DNA from: Oceaniovalibus sp. ACAM 378
GTDB lineage: Bacteria; Pseudomonadota; Alphaproteobacteria; Rhodobacterales; Rhodobacteraceae
Direction of reading: 5' to 3'
Length of the DNA: 64,000 nucleotides
Assembly (NCBI RefSeq): GCF_008085915.1
Contig: NZ_VSJK01000017.1
Coordinates: 1 to 64,000, forward strand
This document shows positions 45,084 through 53,644 of the stretch, one piece after another. The notes beneath the pieces are model-generated. The model saw only the letters and a list, made by a program, of their open reading frames with translations. It made no database searches and was not told where the DNA came from. Numbering within the stretch: position 1 is the stretch's first letter; each line of letters begins with the position of its first letter. A program made the translations under genes and the position numbers.

Positions 45084-46018
45084 GCCTTCGCCCCCTTCCC
45101 TGACGTTGCAATCCGCGGATCGAGCCAGCCATAGGTGAGGTCGATTGTCAGGTTCGTGACCACCATCGTGAAAGCGATCAGCAGGACCACGCCCTGCACC
45201 ACCGCCAGATCGCGCTGTGCCACCGAGTTGACGAGAAGCGACCCGATGCCGGGATAGCCGAACACCGTCTCCACGACAGTTGCCCCGCCGACGAGCGCGC
45301 CAAGACGCAGGCCGATCACGGTCACGATCGGGATCGCCGCATTCGGCAGGGCATGACGCCAGACGCGGGCGGGCCGGCCCAGTCCCTTGGCGCGCGCGGT
45401 CCGCATATAGGGCTGGTTCAGCACCTCCAGCATGGCCGAGCGGGTGAAGCGCGCCACGGTTCCGGCGAACGATGTGCCGAGCGTGATGGCGGGCATCACC
45501 ATGTGCTGCCATGTACCGATGCCGGAGCTCGGCAGAAGCCGAAGCGTCATCGAGAAGTAGAGGATTAGCAGGATCCCGAGGAGGAAATTCGGCAGGCTGT
45601 GGCCGAGAATGGTGATCCCCATGACCACCCGGTCCACCACTCGCCCCCGGTTCAGCGCCGCGACGATGCCGCCCGGAATGCCGATCAAAAGCGTGATCCC
45701 GAGCGCAAGGAGGCCGAGGTGGAGCGTTGCCGGAATGCGCTCGGCGATGATCGCGGCGACGGGCCGGTCGTCCCGGAAGGAAACGCCGAAATCCCCCTGC
45801 ACAACCCGCGAGATATAGCGCAGGTATTGCTCCGGCAGGGGCCGGTCGAGGCCCCACATCGTGCGGTAGGACTCGATCACTCGCGCCGGCACGTCATCGG
45901 CCAGCATCCGCTGTACCGGATCGCCTGACAGACGCAGGACGACGAAAACGAAGGTGACCGCCAGCAGCAGCGTCAGCAGGCAGCGCGCGAACTTGCGCAA
46001 GAGAAACGGGCCGCTCAT
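45080..46018 (-). CDS. ABC importer permease, DppB type (second importer)
   Basis: A 312-residue permease starting MSGPFLLRKFARCLLTLLLA. It shows LRLSGDPVQRMLADD, MWGLDRPLPEQYLRYI, GHSLPNFLLGILLIL and the EAA loop with YMRTARAKGLGRPARVWRHALPN. ATG 46018 overlaps the phosphodiesterase gene by four bases. The longer upstream frame lies wholly inside that gene and is not used. Confidence 0.93.
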   Translation of the reverse strand: MSGPFLLRKFARCLLTLLLAVTFVFVVLRLSGDPVQRMLADDVPARVIESYRTMWGLDRPLPEQYLRYISRVVQGDFGVSFRDDRPVAAIIAERIPATLHLGLLALGITLLIGIPGGIVAALNRGRVVDRVVMGITILGHSLPNFLLGILLILYFSMTLRLLPSSGIGTWQHMVMPAITLGTSFAGTVARFTRSAMLEVLNQPYMRTARAKGLGRPARVWRHALPNAAIPIVTVIGLRLGALVGGATVVETVFGYPGIGSLLVNSVAQRDLAVVQGVVLLIAFTMVVTNLTIDLTYGWLDPRIATSGKGAKA

Positions 46019-47457
46019 GCGCCCGCCTCCTTGGTGAGGCACTGCGGGGCGGCCTCGCCTGCCTCCTCCATCCAGCCGCAATCCACGACACGGGACGCGC
46101 CGACTTGCCACCAGGCAAGATGCTGGACCTGCCCGCGATGCTCCACGGTCTCGACATGGCGGTGCCAGTCGGGGGCAGCTCCATCGGCAGCGAGGATTTC
46201 CGCCATCACGCGCCCGGTCGTTCCGGTCACCGGGAGCCCCATCACGGACAGGATTGTCGGGGCGATATCGGGCAACCAGCACGGCACGTCGGAGCGATGC
46301 CCCTGCCGGAAGGCCGGACCCTGCGCCGCAAGGACCGTGGAAAGCTCGCCTCGCGTCAGACCGCCATGGATGCCTCCGCCGGGTTCGATACCGGCGGCGA
46401 AGAGCGTGCTCTCCATCCCGTCCGCCCCTTCAGGCCCCGCGCGCAGTGTGACGCCAATGGTGGGGGTGCGGGCGTGTCCCTGATGGACGGCGGACCACGG
46501 CATGGCACCGTTGATCCTTCCGCCGTCAGGTCCGTTCGCGAAGATCAGGCCGGCCCAGGGCGCATCCCTCAGCCGATCCACCGCGTCTTGCACCTCGCCC
46601 GCACTGGGGTCGTCGAGCCAGAGACCGCAGAGCGCACCGGGCACAAGCTGCCCTTCCCAGTCCGGACACTCCGCCACCGGATCCACGCGGGCACTGCCGG
46701 TGATCTGACCGTGGTCGGACATCACGACGATGTTCGCGGGGCCATTCCCCGCTTGCCACCACTTCAGAAGCCGGCCGAATGCCGCATCGCAAGCCCTCTG
46801 CGCCGCCGCGGTTTCAGGCGCGGTGACGCCGTAGCCATGCGAGGTGATGTCAGGATCGGAGAGCCAGAGGATCGCGAGGTCGGGATGGTGCTCGGGATAG
46901 ACGATCTCGGTCAGCACATCGACCGCATGGTCAACGCGGGCGCTGTTGGGCGTGCCCGCCTCCGGCACCGGGCCCAGGCGCTCCTCCGCCATCTGTTGCA
47001 GCGCCTCGGTGCCCACCGGTGTGCCATGGACGGAGAAGACAGGATGCCTCAAGGCATGGGCGCGATGGCTCATCATCCGGGTCGCTCCGCCGCTCGCTGT
47101 GCTGACGATGGCCATGCTGCGCCCCGCCTCCGACAGACGCTCTCCGAGCGAGCGGCGATCGATGAGCTGGCCCGCCGCGGCGGCGGCAGAGAGATCCGCA
47201 TTGCTGGCAGTCTGGAATATCCGGTCGGGCACCACAGGGTGCAGGAACTGGTTCGCGACCAAACCATGCGCAGCGGGGGCGCAGCCGGTGACGGTGCTGG
47301 TTACCGCCACGCGGGTTTCGCTGGGGAAGACCGAGCGGGCATTCACGCAATCGGTTCCCTCGCCGAGGAAGCGGGCGAGGTTGGGCATCAGGTCCGCTGT
47401 CGCACGGTCCCGGCGCAACCCGTCGAAGGTCACGATAAGGCAGGTATCGGTCATCAT
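46015..47457 (-). CDS. Alkaline-phosphatase-superfamily phosphodiesterase
   Basis: A 480-residue type I phosphodiesterase/nucleotide pyrophosphatase. Metal Asp is in IVTFDGLRRDRA; the Thr nucleophile is in SVFPSETRVAVTSTVTG; further ligands are in LSDPDITSHGYG and VVMSDHGQITG. No signal peptide, so it works in the cytoplasm after import. Members hydrolyse phosphodiesters and some phosphonates. Between permease and GDPD genes it probably handles a second class of phosphodiester. The gap to the GDPD gene is one base. Confidence 0.86.
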   Translation of the reverse strand: MMTDTCLIVTFDGLRRDRATADLMPNLARFLGEGTDCVNARSVFPSETRVAVTSTVTGCAPAAHGLVANQFLHPVVPDRIFQTASNADLSAAAAAGQLIDRRSLGERLSEAGRSMAIVSTASGGATRMMSHRAHALRHPVFSVHGTPVGTEALQQMAEERLGPVPEAGTPNSARVDHAVDVLTEIVYPEHHPDLAILWLSDPDITSHGYGVTAPETAAAQRACDAAFGRLLKWWQAGNGPANIVVMSDHGQITGSARVDPVAECPDWEGQLVPGALCGLWLDDPSAGEVQDAVDRLRDAPWAGLIFANGPDGGRINGAMPWSAVHQGHARTPTIGVTLRAGPEGADGMESTLFAAGIEPGGGIHGGLTRGELSTVLAAQGPAFRQGHRSDVPCWLPDIAPTILSVMGLPVTGTTGRVMAEILAADGAAPDWHRHVETVEHRGQVQHLAWWQVGASRVVDCGWMEEAGEAAPQCLTKEAGA

Positions 47458-47458
47458 G

Positions 47459-48166
47459 TCAGTCCCGAGGGTAAGAGGGGGTCAGGGCCACGCGCGCGGC
47501 CTCCGGATCGTTGACGAGCACGCCCGCGACGCACCGCTCGGCAAGGCGGCGGAGGTCTGACGCCTCAATATCTCCGACCGCGCGCCCGGTTTCCTCGCCG
47601 CCTGCGGTGACCCAGACCGGCGCGGCGTCGATTGGGGGGCCAGAGGGCGGCACATCCGCCTCCCAAAGACGGATTATGTCCGCGCCCGCAGCGACAAAGG
47701 CGTCGCTGTCAGACCCGCGCGGCGAGAGGGCGAGAATCGGGGCGACCCCGGCCATGCGCCGGACGGCCTGAAGCGAGTGTAAACCCAGGACGCAAATGGG
47801 CCGGGCCGCTTGCTCCAGAACCGCCGCGAGGAGATCCAGCGCCCAAGGGAGCTCATCCTTGACGTCGAACAGAAGACCTGTGCCCGCTGGAATCTCTGCG
47901 AAGGCGTCTCGGAGATCCGGCACTAGCCCCGGATGCGCATCCCGAAGCTCTGCCAGATGGCCAAGCTGCAGCTCCGAGATAAGGCGCGGATCGCTCGCAA
48001 GTCGCGAAAGATCCGGGTCGTGACAGCAGACCGCATGACCGTCCGCCGTGAACCGGACGTCGATTTCGACTAGATCCGTTCCAGCTTCCACCGCTCCGCG
48101 CCAGGCGGCGACCGAGTTCTCCTTATAGCGGGCCGAATGGCCGCGATGCGCGACGATGCGCATCAT
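47459..48166 (-). CDS. Glycerophosphodiester phosphodiesterase
   Basis: A 235-residue GDPD TIM-barrel enzyme of the UgpQ type. The catalytic face is complete: HRGHSARYKENSVAAW (His, Arg, Glu, Asn), LVEIDVRFTADGHAVCCHDPDLSRL (metal Glu, Asp and second His). FDVKDELPWALDLL follows. No signal peptide, so it is cytoplasmic. It releases glycerol 3-phosphate and an alcohol from compounds such as glycerophosphocholine. The start overlaps the DppF-like gene by four bases. Confidence 0.92.
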   Translation of the reverse strand: MMRIVAHRGHSARYKENSVAAWRGAVEAGTDLVEIDVRFTADGHAVCCHDPDLSRLASDPRLISELQLGHLAELRDAHPGLVPDLRDAFAEIPAGTGLLFDVKDELPWALDLLAAVLEQAARPICVLGLHSLQAVRRMAGVAPILALSPRGSDSDAFVAAGADIIRLWEADVPPSGPPIDAAPVWVTAGGEETGRAVGDIEASDLRRLAERCVAGVLVNDPEAARVALTPSYPRD

Positions 48167-48996
48167 GCCGCTGCCTTCGCCGCAGCGGCATCCCAGGCGC
48201 GGCGGGCGGCGGGGGTGGCCGCCGGGATCGCGGCAAGGAGGGTGCGGGTATAGGCGTGGCGCGGGCTTTCGAAGAGGTAGCCGGTGCGCCGGTTCTCAAC
48301 GATCCGACCCTTCTGCATCACGGCGATCCGGTCTCCCACGTGGCGGGCCACGCCGAGATCGTGGGTGATGAAGATCATTGTCAGCCCGAACTCGTCCTTG
48401 AGAGACATCAGCAGGTTGAGGATCTGCGCCTGCACCGAGACGTCGAGCGCGCTCACCGCCTCGTCGCAAATGAGCAGCTCCGGCCGCACGATAAGGGCGC
48501 GTGCAAGAACCGCGCGCTGGAGCTGCCCGCCCGACATCTGCTGCGGCAAGCGGCGGCCCATTCCGCCAAGCCCGACACGATCCAGGATTTCGTCGATGCG
48601 CAGCTGCCGCGTGGCCGCGTCGCAGCGCTCGTGGGTGGTCAGCATCTCGCCGATCTGGCTGGCGATCGTCGCGCGTGGATCAAGGGCGCTGGAGGGGTTC
48701 TGGAAGACGAACTGGACGACGGCCCGCTCCCGCCGCCACGGCGCGCTTCCCGGCTTTGCATAGGGCGTGCCGCGGAACAGCACCTGCCCCGCATCAGGGC
48801 TGTCGAACCCGGCGGCAAGGCGCGCGAGGGTGGACTTGCCACTGCCGCTTTCACCGACGATGGCGCAGACCTCACCGGCGGCGACGGTCAGGCTGACATC
48901 ATCGACGGCGGTAGTGACGGTCGGCCTGGAGAAGAATTCGCCGCCAGTCTCATAGCGCCGCGTCACGCCGTTCATTTGCAGGATCGGTTCGTTCAT
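48163..48996 (-). CDS. ABC importer ATPase, DppF type
   Basis: A 277-residue ATPase. Walker A is [17 protein letters not shown] (about residue 45), the signature is QQMSGGQLQRAVLARAL and Walker [17 protein letters not shown]. The DppF-type loop FQNPSSALDPR is present. The oligopeptide extension at the C-terminus (PRHAYTRTLLAAIP) is short. It works as a pair with the DppD-like ATPase, with which it overlaps by four bases. Unlike the first importer, these ATPases are separate genes. Confidence 0.94.
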   Translation of the reverse strand: MNEPILQMNGVTRRYETGGEFFSRPTVTTAVDDVSLTVAAGEVCAIVGESGSGKSTLARLAAGFDSPDAGQVLFRGTPYAKPGSAPWRRERAVVQFVFQNPSSALDPRATIASQIGEMLTTHERCDAATRQLRIDEILDRVGLGGMGRRLPQQMSGGQLQRAVLARALIVRPELLICDEAVSALDVSVQAQILNLLMSLKDEFGLTMIFITHDLGVARHVGDRIAVMQKGRIVENRRTGYLFESPRHAYTRTLLAAIPAATPAARRAWDAAAAKAAA

Positions 48997-50024
48997 TGTG
49001 CTTCCTCCGGGTGGTGGCAGGCGACCCGGGTACCGGACGTCCCCCGCTGCGTCAGCGCAGGCCGGACGAGACAGAGCGGCCCGGCATGATCACAGCGGGG
49101 CGCAAAGATGCAGCCATCAGGTCGGGCGGAAGGCGCTGGCACGCTTCCGGTAATCGCTGGCAGAGCCGTTCCTGGCTGGCCGGTGCCGACGCGGCAGGCC
49201 ATGAGCGCGCGGGTATAGGGATGGCGGGGCGCGTCGAATATCTCGTGCACACCCGCCTCCTCGACGACGCGACCCGAATACATCACGGCGACGCGGTCCG
49301 CGATCTCGGCCACAACGCCCAGGTCATGGGTGACGAAGACTATCGCCATGCCGGTGTCGTCCTGAAGCTCGCGCAGAAGGCGCAGGATCTGCGCCTGGAT
49401 GGTGACGTCGAGCGCTGTGGTAGGCTCGTCCGCGATCAGCACCTTCGGACGGCAGGCAATCGCCATGGCAATCATCACGCGTTGGCACATCCCACCCGAA
49501 AGCTGGTGCGGATAGGCGCGGGCCTGTCGCGCGGGATCCGGCAACCCGACACGCTCGAAGAGAGCGAGCACTTCGCGGCCCCGCTCGGCGGCGGAGGTCG
49601 TGCCGTGGACGGACAGAATCTCGGCGACCTGGGCACCGACGCGCTGGATCGGGTTCAACGCCGCCATCGGGTCCTGAAAGATCATCGCAACGTCCCGCCC
49701 GCGAACCCCGTTCAGTTGGCGCTCCGGCAGATCGGCAATCTCCCGGCCCAAGAGCCGGATTGAGCCCTCGGCCGCCAGAGGCGCATCGATGAGGCCCATT
49801 ATGGCGGTGCAAGTCAGGCTCTTGCCGCAGCCGCTCTCACCGACAAGGCAGAGCGTCTCCCCCGTCGCTACGGACAGGGAGGTGTTCTCGACCAAAGCCA
49901 CGGACCCCCGCCGCACGGAAAGATCCGTGACGCTCAGCGCGGGTCCCCCGATCCTTGCGGACCTGGTCTGGACGGCAGGGCGAACGGCGCTCCCGTCCAA
50001 TGTAATGATCCCGGGCAAGGTCAT
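48993..50024 (-). CDS. ABC importer ATPase, DppD type
   Basis: A 343-residue ATPase. Walker A is [16 protein letters not shown], signature [18 protein letters not shown], Walker [17 protein letters not shown]. The C-terminal extension contains [15 protein letters not shown] with the cysteine pattern seen in DppD proteins that bind an Fe-S cluster (CxFxxRCxxAxxxC). ATG 50024 overlaps the binding-protein gene by four bases. Second gene of the operon. Confidence 0.94.
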   Translation of the reverse strand: MTLPGIITLDGSAVRPAVQTRSARIGGPALSVTDLSVRRGSVALVENTSLSVATGETLCLVGESGCGKSLTCTAIMGLIDAPLAAEGSIRLLGREIADLPERQLNGVRGRDVAMIFQDPMAALNPIQRVGAQVAEILSVHGTTSAAERGREVLALFERVGLPDPARQARAYPHQLSGGMCQRVMIAMAIACRPKVLIADEPTTALDVTIQAQILRLLRELQDDTGMAIVFVTHDLGVVAEIADRVAVMYSGRVVEEAGVHEIFDAPRHPYTRALMACRVGTGQPGTALPAITGSVPAPSARPDGCIFAPRCDHAGPLCLVRPALTQRGTSGTRVACHHPEEAQ

Positions 50025-51586
50025 TCGACCTCAAGGTTATCGGGGCGCAGATCCATGTAGTAGAACGTGTAGGGCTGCCATTTCAGCGATTTGCGGACGC
50101 CGTAGGTCTCCAGCGGCTGGTAGAGGATCGTGCCAGGCGCGTCGTCCGCCCAGATGTCCAGCATCTCGGTGGCGAGCGCCTGTCGCTCTTCCAGCACCGT
50201 GGTCACCTCAAGTTCGCGACCGGCGGCGTTGAACTCATCGTTGGACCACGTCATCCACGTTTGCTGCGGGCCGCCCGGAGGGCCCCAGGCCAGCCACAGC
50301 GCGCCGAGCGGATCGGGGTAGCGTGTAGAGTTGGACCAGTTGCGCATCATCAGATCGTCGCCGCGCAGGTTGTTCAGATCCTCGGTGACGTTCAAGCTGA
50401 CGTTCAGCCCCACAGCCTTCCACATCTCGACCAGTGCCTGAGCGGCGGGAAGGGCGTTAAGGTAGTAGGACGGGTGCGTGGAATAGACGATCTCCGTGCC
50501 GTCATAGCCGGCCTCTTCGAGAAGCGCCTTTGCTGCTTCGGGATCGTAGCGCAGGTCGTCCCGGTTGTCGTCGTACATATCGCCGTATTCGGGATACTGG
50601 TGGCTGTTCGGCACCTTCGCCTCACCGCTCCAGAGGGCGGCGTTCAGGAGGTCCCGGTCAATGGCGAGATTCAGCGCCTGACGGATGCGCTTGTCCTCCA
50701 GCACAGGGTGGTTCGTGTTGTAGACAAGCACGTGGGAGTTCGCGAGGGTGACGCTGCGCGTTTCGATGTCGTCGTAGGAGTTGATCTGGGCGATCTGGTC
50801 CGGCGCAATGTTGGTGACGATGTCGAACTCGCCGCTGACGAGGCCGGAGATGCGGGCCGCATCTTCAGGCACCGCGCGGAACGTCACGCTCTGGGCCGTG
50901 GGGCGGCCGCCGTAATAATCGTCGAACGCCTCCAGACGGATCTCCTGATCGGCCTGGAACTCATTCAGCATGTAGGGGCCGGTGCCGACGGGAAAGCGCG
51001 GCAGGCCGCCGGTTTCTTCGGCCTTCGCGCGCCAATCCGCGGCATTCACAATCCAGGACGCCCAGGAGGCAAGACGCTGCTCCAGAAGCGGATCGGGTTC
51101 AGTGGTCACGAAGCGCACGGTCAGCGGACCGACCGCTTCGACGCTCTCGAGCGTGGAGAAATAGCCGGCACCTTCAGGCAGAAGGGTGTCGGGACCGGTC
51201 AGACGCTCGGGAGAGAAGGTGAAGGCCACGTCCTGGGCCGTCAGCCCAGAGCCGTTCTGAAAGGTCACGCCGGAGCGGAGTCGGACTTCGAGGGTGCGGT
51301 CGTCCACCCGCTCCCAGCTCTCTGCGAGGCCGGGGGTCAGCTCGGAGCCGCCACCGCCCTCTTCGGAGAGGAAGTTGCGGCGGATGAGCGTGTCATAGAC
51401 GGAATAGGTAATTCGCGTGCCGACGTTGGAGAGCTCCTTCGCGGGCTCCAGAGTGGGCGGCAGGCCGGCAACGGCGATCGTTAGGTTGGGACGGCTGTCC
51501 TCTTGCGCAGTCGCAGCAGCGCCAAAGGCCGTAAGCAGCGCAGTGGCAACGACGAGCGTGCGGGCGGATTTTTGAATAGGCTTCAT
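50021..51586 (-). CDS. ABC importer substrate-binding protein, SBP_bac_5 family (second importer)
   Basis: A 521-residue periplasmic protein. The signal peptide is [28 protein letters not shown]-like with cleavage near residue 28. Family landmarks: TLEVRLRSGVTFQNGSGL, FPVGTGPYMLNEFQ, RQALNLAIDRDLLN. First gene of an eight-gene operon with phosphodiester-cleaving enzymes, so the ligand is likely a glycerophosphodiester or a similar charged organophosphate rather than a peptide (inference). The promoter is expected in the 460-bp gap upstream. Confidence 0.93.
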   Translation of the reverse strand: MKPIQKSARTLVVATALLTAFGAAATAQEDSRPNLTIAVAGLPPTLEPAKELSNVGTRITYSVYDTLIRRNFLSEEGGGGSELTPGLAESWERVDDRTLEVRLRSGVTFQNGSGLTAQDVAFTFSPERLTGPDTLLPEGAGYFSTLESVEAVGPLTVRFVTTEPDPLLEQRLASWASWIVNAADWRAKAEETGGLPRFPVGTGPYMLNEFQADQEIRLEAFDDYYGGRPTAQSVTFRAVPEDAARISGLVSGEFDIVTNIAPDQIAQINSYDDIETRSVTLANSHVLVYNTNHPVLEDKRIRQALNLAIDRDLLNAALWSGEAKVPNSHQYPEYGDMYDDNRDDLRYDPEAAKALLEEAGYDGTEIVYSTHPSYYLNALPAAQALVEMWKAVGLNVSLNVTEDLNNLRGDDLMMRNWSNSTRYPDPLGALWLAWGPPGGPQQTWMTWSNDEFNAAGRELEVTTVLEERQALATEMLDIWADDAPGTILYQPLETYGVRKSLKWQPYTFYYMDLRPDNLEVE

Positions 51587-52045
51587 AATGTCCCCAGGTT
51601 TTGGTTAGCCTGAGGCTAGACTTGCTATGTGTCACTCGCGCTACATTTAGATGAACCTTATATTACAGCCGCGGCGGGATGCGGTGTCAGGACTACTGGT
51701 ATGGATACCCGGACCAGGAGCTGAAATTTGGTCGCAGGAAGCCCCTGCTCGCTTTCTTGACCCTCGACACTTGGTTGCGGCCTTTAGCGAACCCTCATCT
51801 CCCAACCATGCGAGCTTTTGAGTATTAGCTTGCAGTGGAAATTATACGCCGGCCCGGGTCACTTCTGCTTGGAAAGCATCACCACGACCAAGGATGCCGC
51901 GACCACATCAGGCTGGGAATCCTGTTCAGGTTTTCACACGGTATGGGTCGGTTTAGGGGATGTCTGATCAACGACGCGGTTTGGCCGTTGCAGCCTCATG
52001 CCGGCACTGAAAATACCGTCGGATGCCACCCCTGACAGGCCCATT
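51587..52045. other. 460-bp intergenic region
   Basis: The gap between the organophosphate importer operon and the ACP gene. It should hold the operon promoter (AT-rich text TATATTACAG lies near 51660) but I find no clear -35/-10 pair and no Pho-box-like repeat. A 66-codon plus-strand frame (51835-52035) has no recognisable features. Confidence 0.4.
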
Positions 52046-52273
52046 TCAGCCTGTATTCAGCCGGGCATAAAGCTGGCCAACGGTGCGGACCGACGCATCG
52101 AGATCATCGATGTCGATGTCGCGCCCGATGACCTCCTCAAGCTCCATGATGAACTCTGTGAAGCCGATCGAGCTGAGGTTGATCCCACTGCCGAAAATCA
52201 CGTCGTCGTCCGAGACAGCCGGGACTTTTGCATATTTGCAAAAAAGGAATTCGAATTGTTGCCGATCAATCAT
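52046..52273 (-). CDS. Acyl carrier protein
   Basis: A 75-residue acidic ACP-like protein. The phosphopantetheine region is GINLSSIGFTEFIMELEEVIG, where the Ser in SSIGF is the likely attachment site; the common Asp before it is Ser here. IDIDDLDASVRTVGQLYARL forms helices III-IV. It starts divergently from the acyltransferase-like gene, the two starts about 50 bases apart. A dedicated ACP beside acyl-handling genes suggests a small lipid or polyketide-type pathway. It is not the housekeeping fatty-acid ACP. Confidence 0.82.
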   Translation of the reverse strand: MIDRQQFEFLFCKYAKVPAVSDDDVIFGSGINLSSIGFTEFIMELEEVIGRDIDIDDLDASVRTVGQLYARLNTG

Positions 52274-52324
52274 ATGTTTGCATTTCTATATTTTCCTTCT
52301 CCAATAGCCGGGATCGTTAATTCT

Positions 52325-53632
52325 ATGCAAGGCAACCTTCCCTCATCGTTCGGCGTTCTGGCTCTGCCCGATCCGGCTGCCCTGTTCGCCACCGCTGACT
52401 TGGATGGCGCGGCGATCCGGCACGCTCTGGAAACCGCGCTTGGGCGGATTACCGAAACCCCGGGACAGCCGCCTGCAGCCAGACGTCAGCGCGTATTTGC
52501 CGAGGCGGGGCGCATCCTGCTGGCAGCCCCTGAGCGGTTGCCCGAGGCGATCCACTTGACCCGTTTCGGCGCTCCTGATCTGGCCGATACAGCCTCTCAG
52601 GCCTACATCCGGCTGATTGCGATTTGGCGTTTGGGCGATCGGGAAGGTACAAGTGTCGAGGCCAATCGCATTCTGGCTTTGAACACCCATACCCCTGCCG
52701 AACGTCTGGGAATCCGCAACTGGCTGCGACAGTGGGGCATTGAGCACCAGATCACCCCACTGATCTCGCACCTGCGCGATTTCTGGCCCGACCCCGAGGC
52801 CGCTATTGTGGACCCATTGGTCAGGATCCAGCCTGAAGGACCATTTCCCGCGATCAACCGGATGGGTCCGATGATTGCCCGCCTGAGTGGAAGGGATCCG
52901 AAGGACGACGAGGCGTTTTTTGACCGCATGCGCTGGGGAAGCGAGCTTGTCCGTCGCATGAAATATCTCAGCGTGATCGCCCGGAGCATCCAAGTGAAAC
53001 CGGCGGACGACAGGACAGCGGACGAAAAAACCGCGCTGGCCATCCTAACGGCGCTGCGCAAACGGATCACGCCTCTGGATCTTGCGCCGGTGCTGGCCCA
53101 CATCGCCTCCGGGCGCAGTGTCCTGCTGGCACATGCCCACGCTGGCTTGTCGACAGTCTATGCGATACCGCCGCCACAGATGCCGTATTCGCTGATTGCC
53201 GAACACGTGCAACCCTCCCCGGAATTGCGGAATTTTCATCTCGCGACCGCAGGGCCAGATGTGGCGAAGGGCTTTGCAAAGCTGGCCAAGCTCATGCGCA
53301 GCGACCCCCGCCTTGTCCGAGTATTCCCGGATGGTCCCTATGGAGACAGGATGGACATCACGGCCTGCGGCAGCTCGGTCAAGATCGGTCGCGGAGGCGC
53401 GGCGCTGGCCTATCTAGGCAAGGCGGCAGCGTATTTTTCCCGTTCAATTTGGACGGGGGAAGGGTTCGTCTTTTCCCTGGAACCGGGCCCGCTTGCATCC
53501 GATTACCCGGACCGCGAGACGTTTGAGCAGGCTTTTGGCGTTTTTTACGGGAATTGCCTTGAATCGATCGTTTGTGGCGCACCCGAAGACATGTTTCCCA
53601 ACAACGGGTTCTGGAATTATCTGAGATATTGA
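52325..53632 (+). CDS. Large protein with LpxL-like acyltransferase features
   Basis: A 435-residue protein. Residues about 1-250 show no family I know (helical, RRQRVFAEAGRILLAAPERLP; ISHLRDFWPDPEAAIVDPLVRI). Residues about 255-430 resemble the LpxL/HtrB lysophospholipid acyltransferase fold: VLLAHAHAGLSTVYAIPPP, VRVFPDGPYGDRMDI, and VKIGRGGAALAYLGKAAAYF. The HxxxxD/E catalytic pattern is not clear, so activity is uncertain. ATG 52325 is my choice; ATG 52274 in frame would touch the ACP start. Neighbouring ACP and hot-dog genes support acyl transfer from an ACP. Confidence 0.45.
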   Translation: MQGNLPSSFGVLALPDPAALFATADLDGAAIRHALETALGRITETPGQPPAARRQRVFAEAGRILLAAPERLPEAIHLTRFGAPDLADTASQAYIRLIAIWRLGDREGTSVEANRILALNTHTPAERLGIRNWLRQWGIEHQITPLISHLRDFWPDPEAAIVDPLVRIQPEGPFPAINRMGPMIARLSGRDPKDDEAFFDRMRWGSELVRRMKYLSVIARSIQVKPADDRTADEKTALAILTALRKRITPLDLAPVLAHIASGRSVLLAHAHAGLSTVYAIPPPQMPYSLIAEHVQPSPELRNFHLATAGPDVAKGFAKLAKLMRSDPRLVRVFPDGPYGDRMDITACGSSVKIGRGGAALAYLGKAAAYFSRSIWTGEGFVFSLEPGPLASDYPDRETFEQAFGVFYGNCLESIVCGAPEDMFPNNGFWNYLRY

Positions 53633-53644
53633 AGGATCACGCGC

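Noticed and set aside
52046-52324. N-terminal extension of the acyltransferase-like gene back to 51998
   Set aside because: It would run antisense through the whole ACP gene, which has clear ACP motifs; start codons at 52325 or 52274 avoid this.
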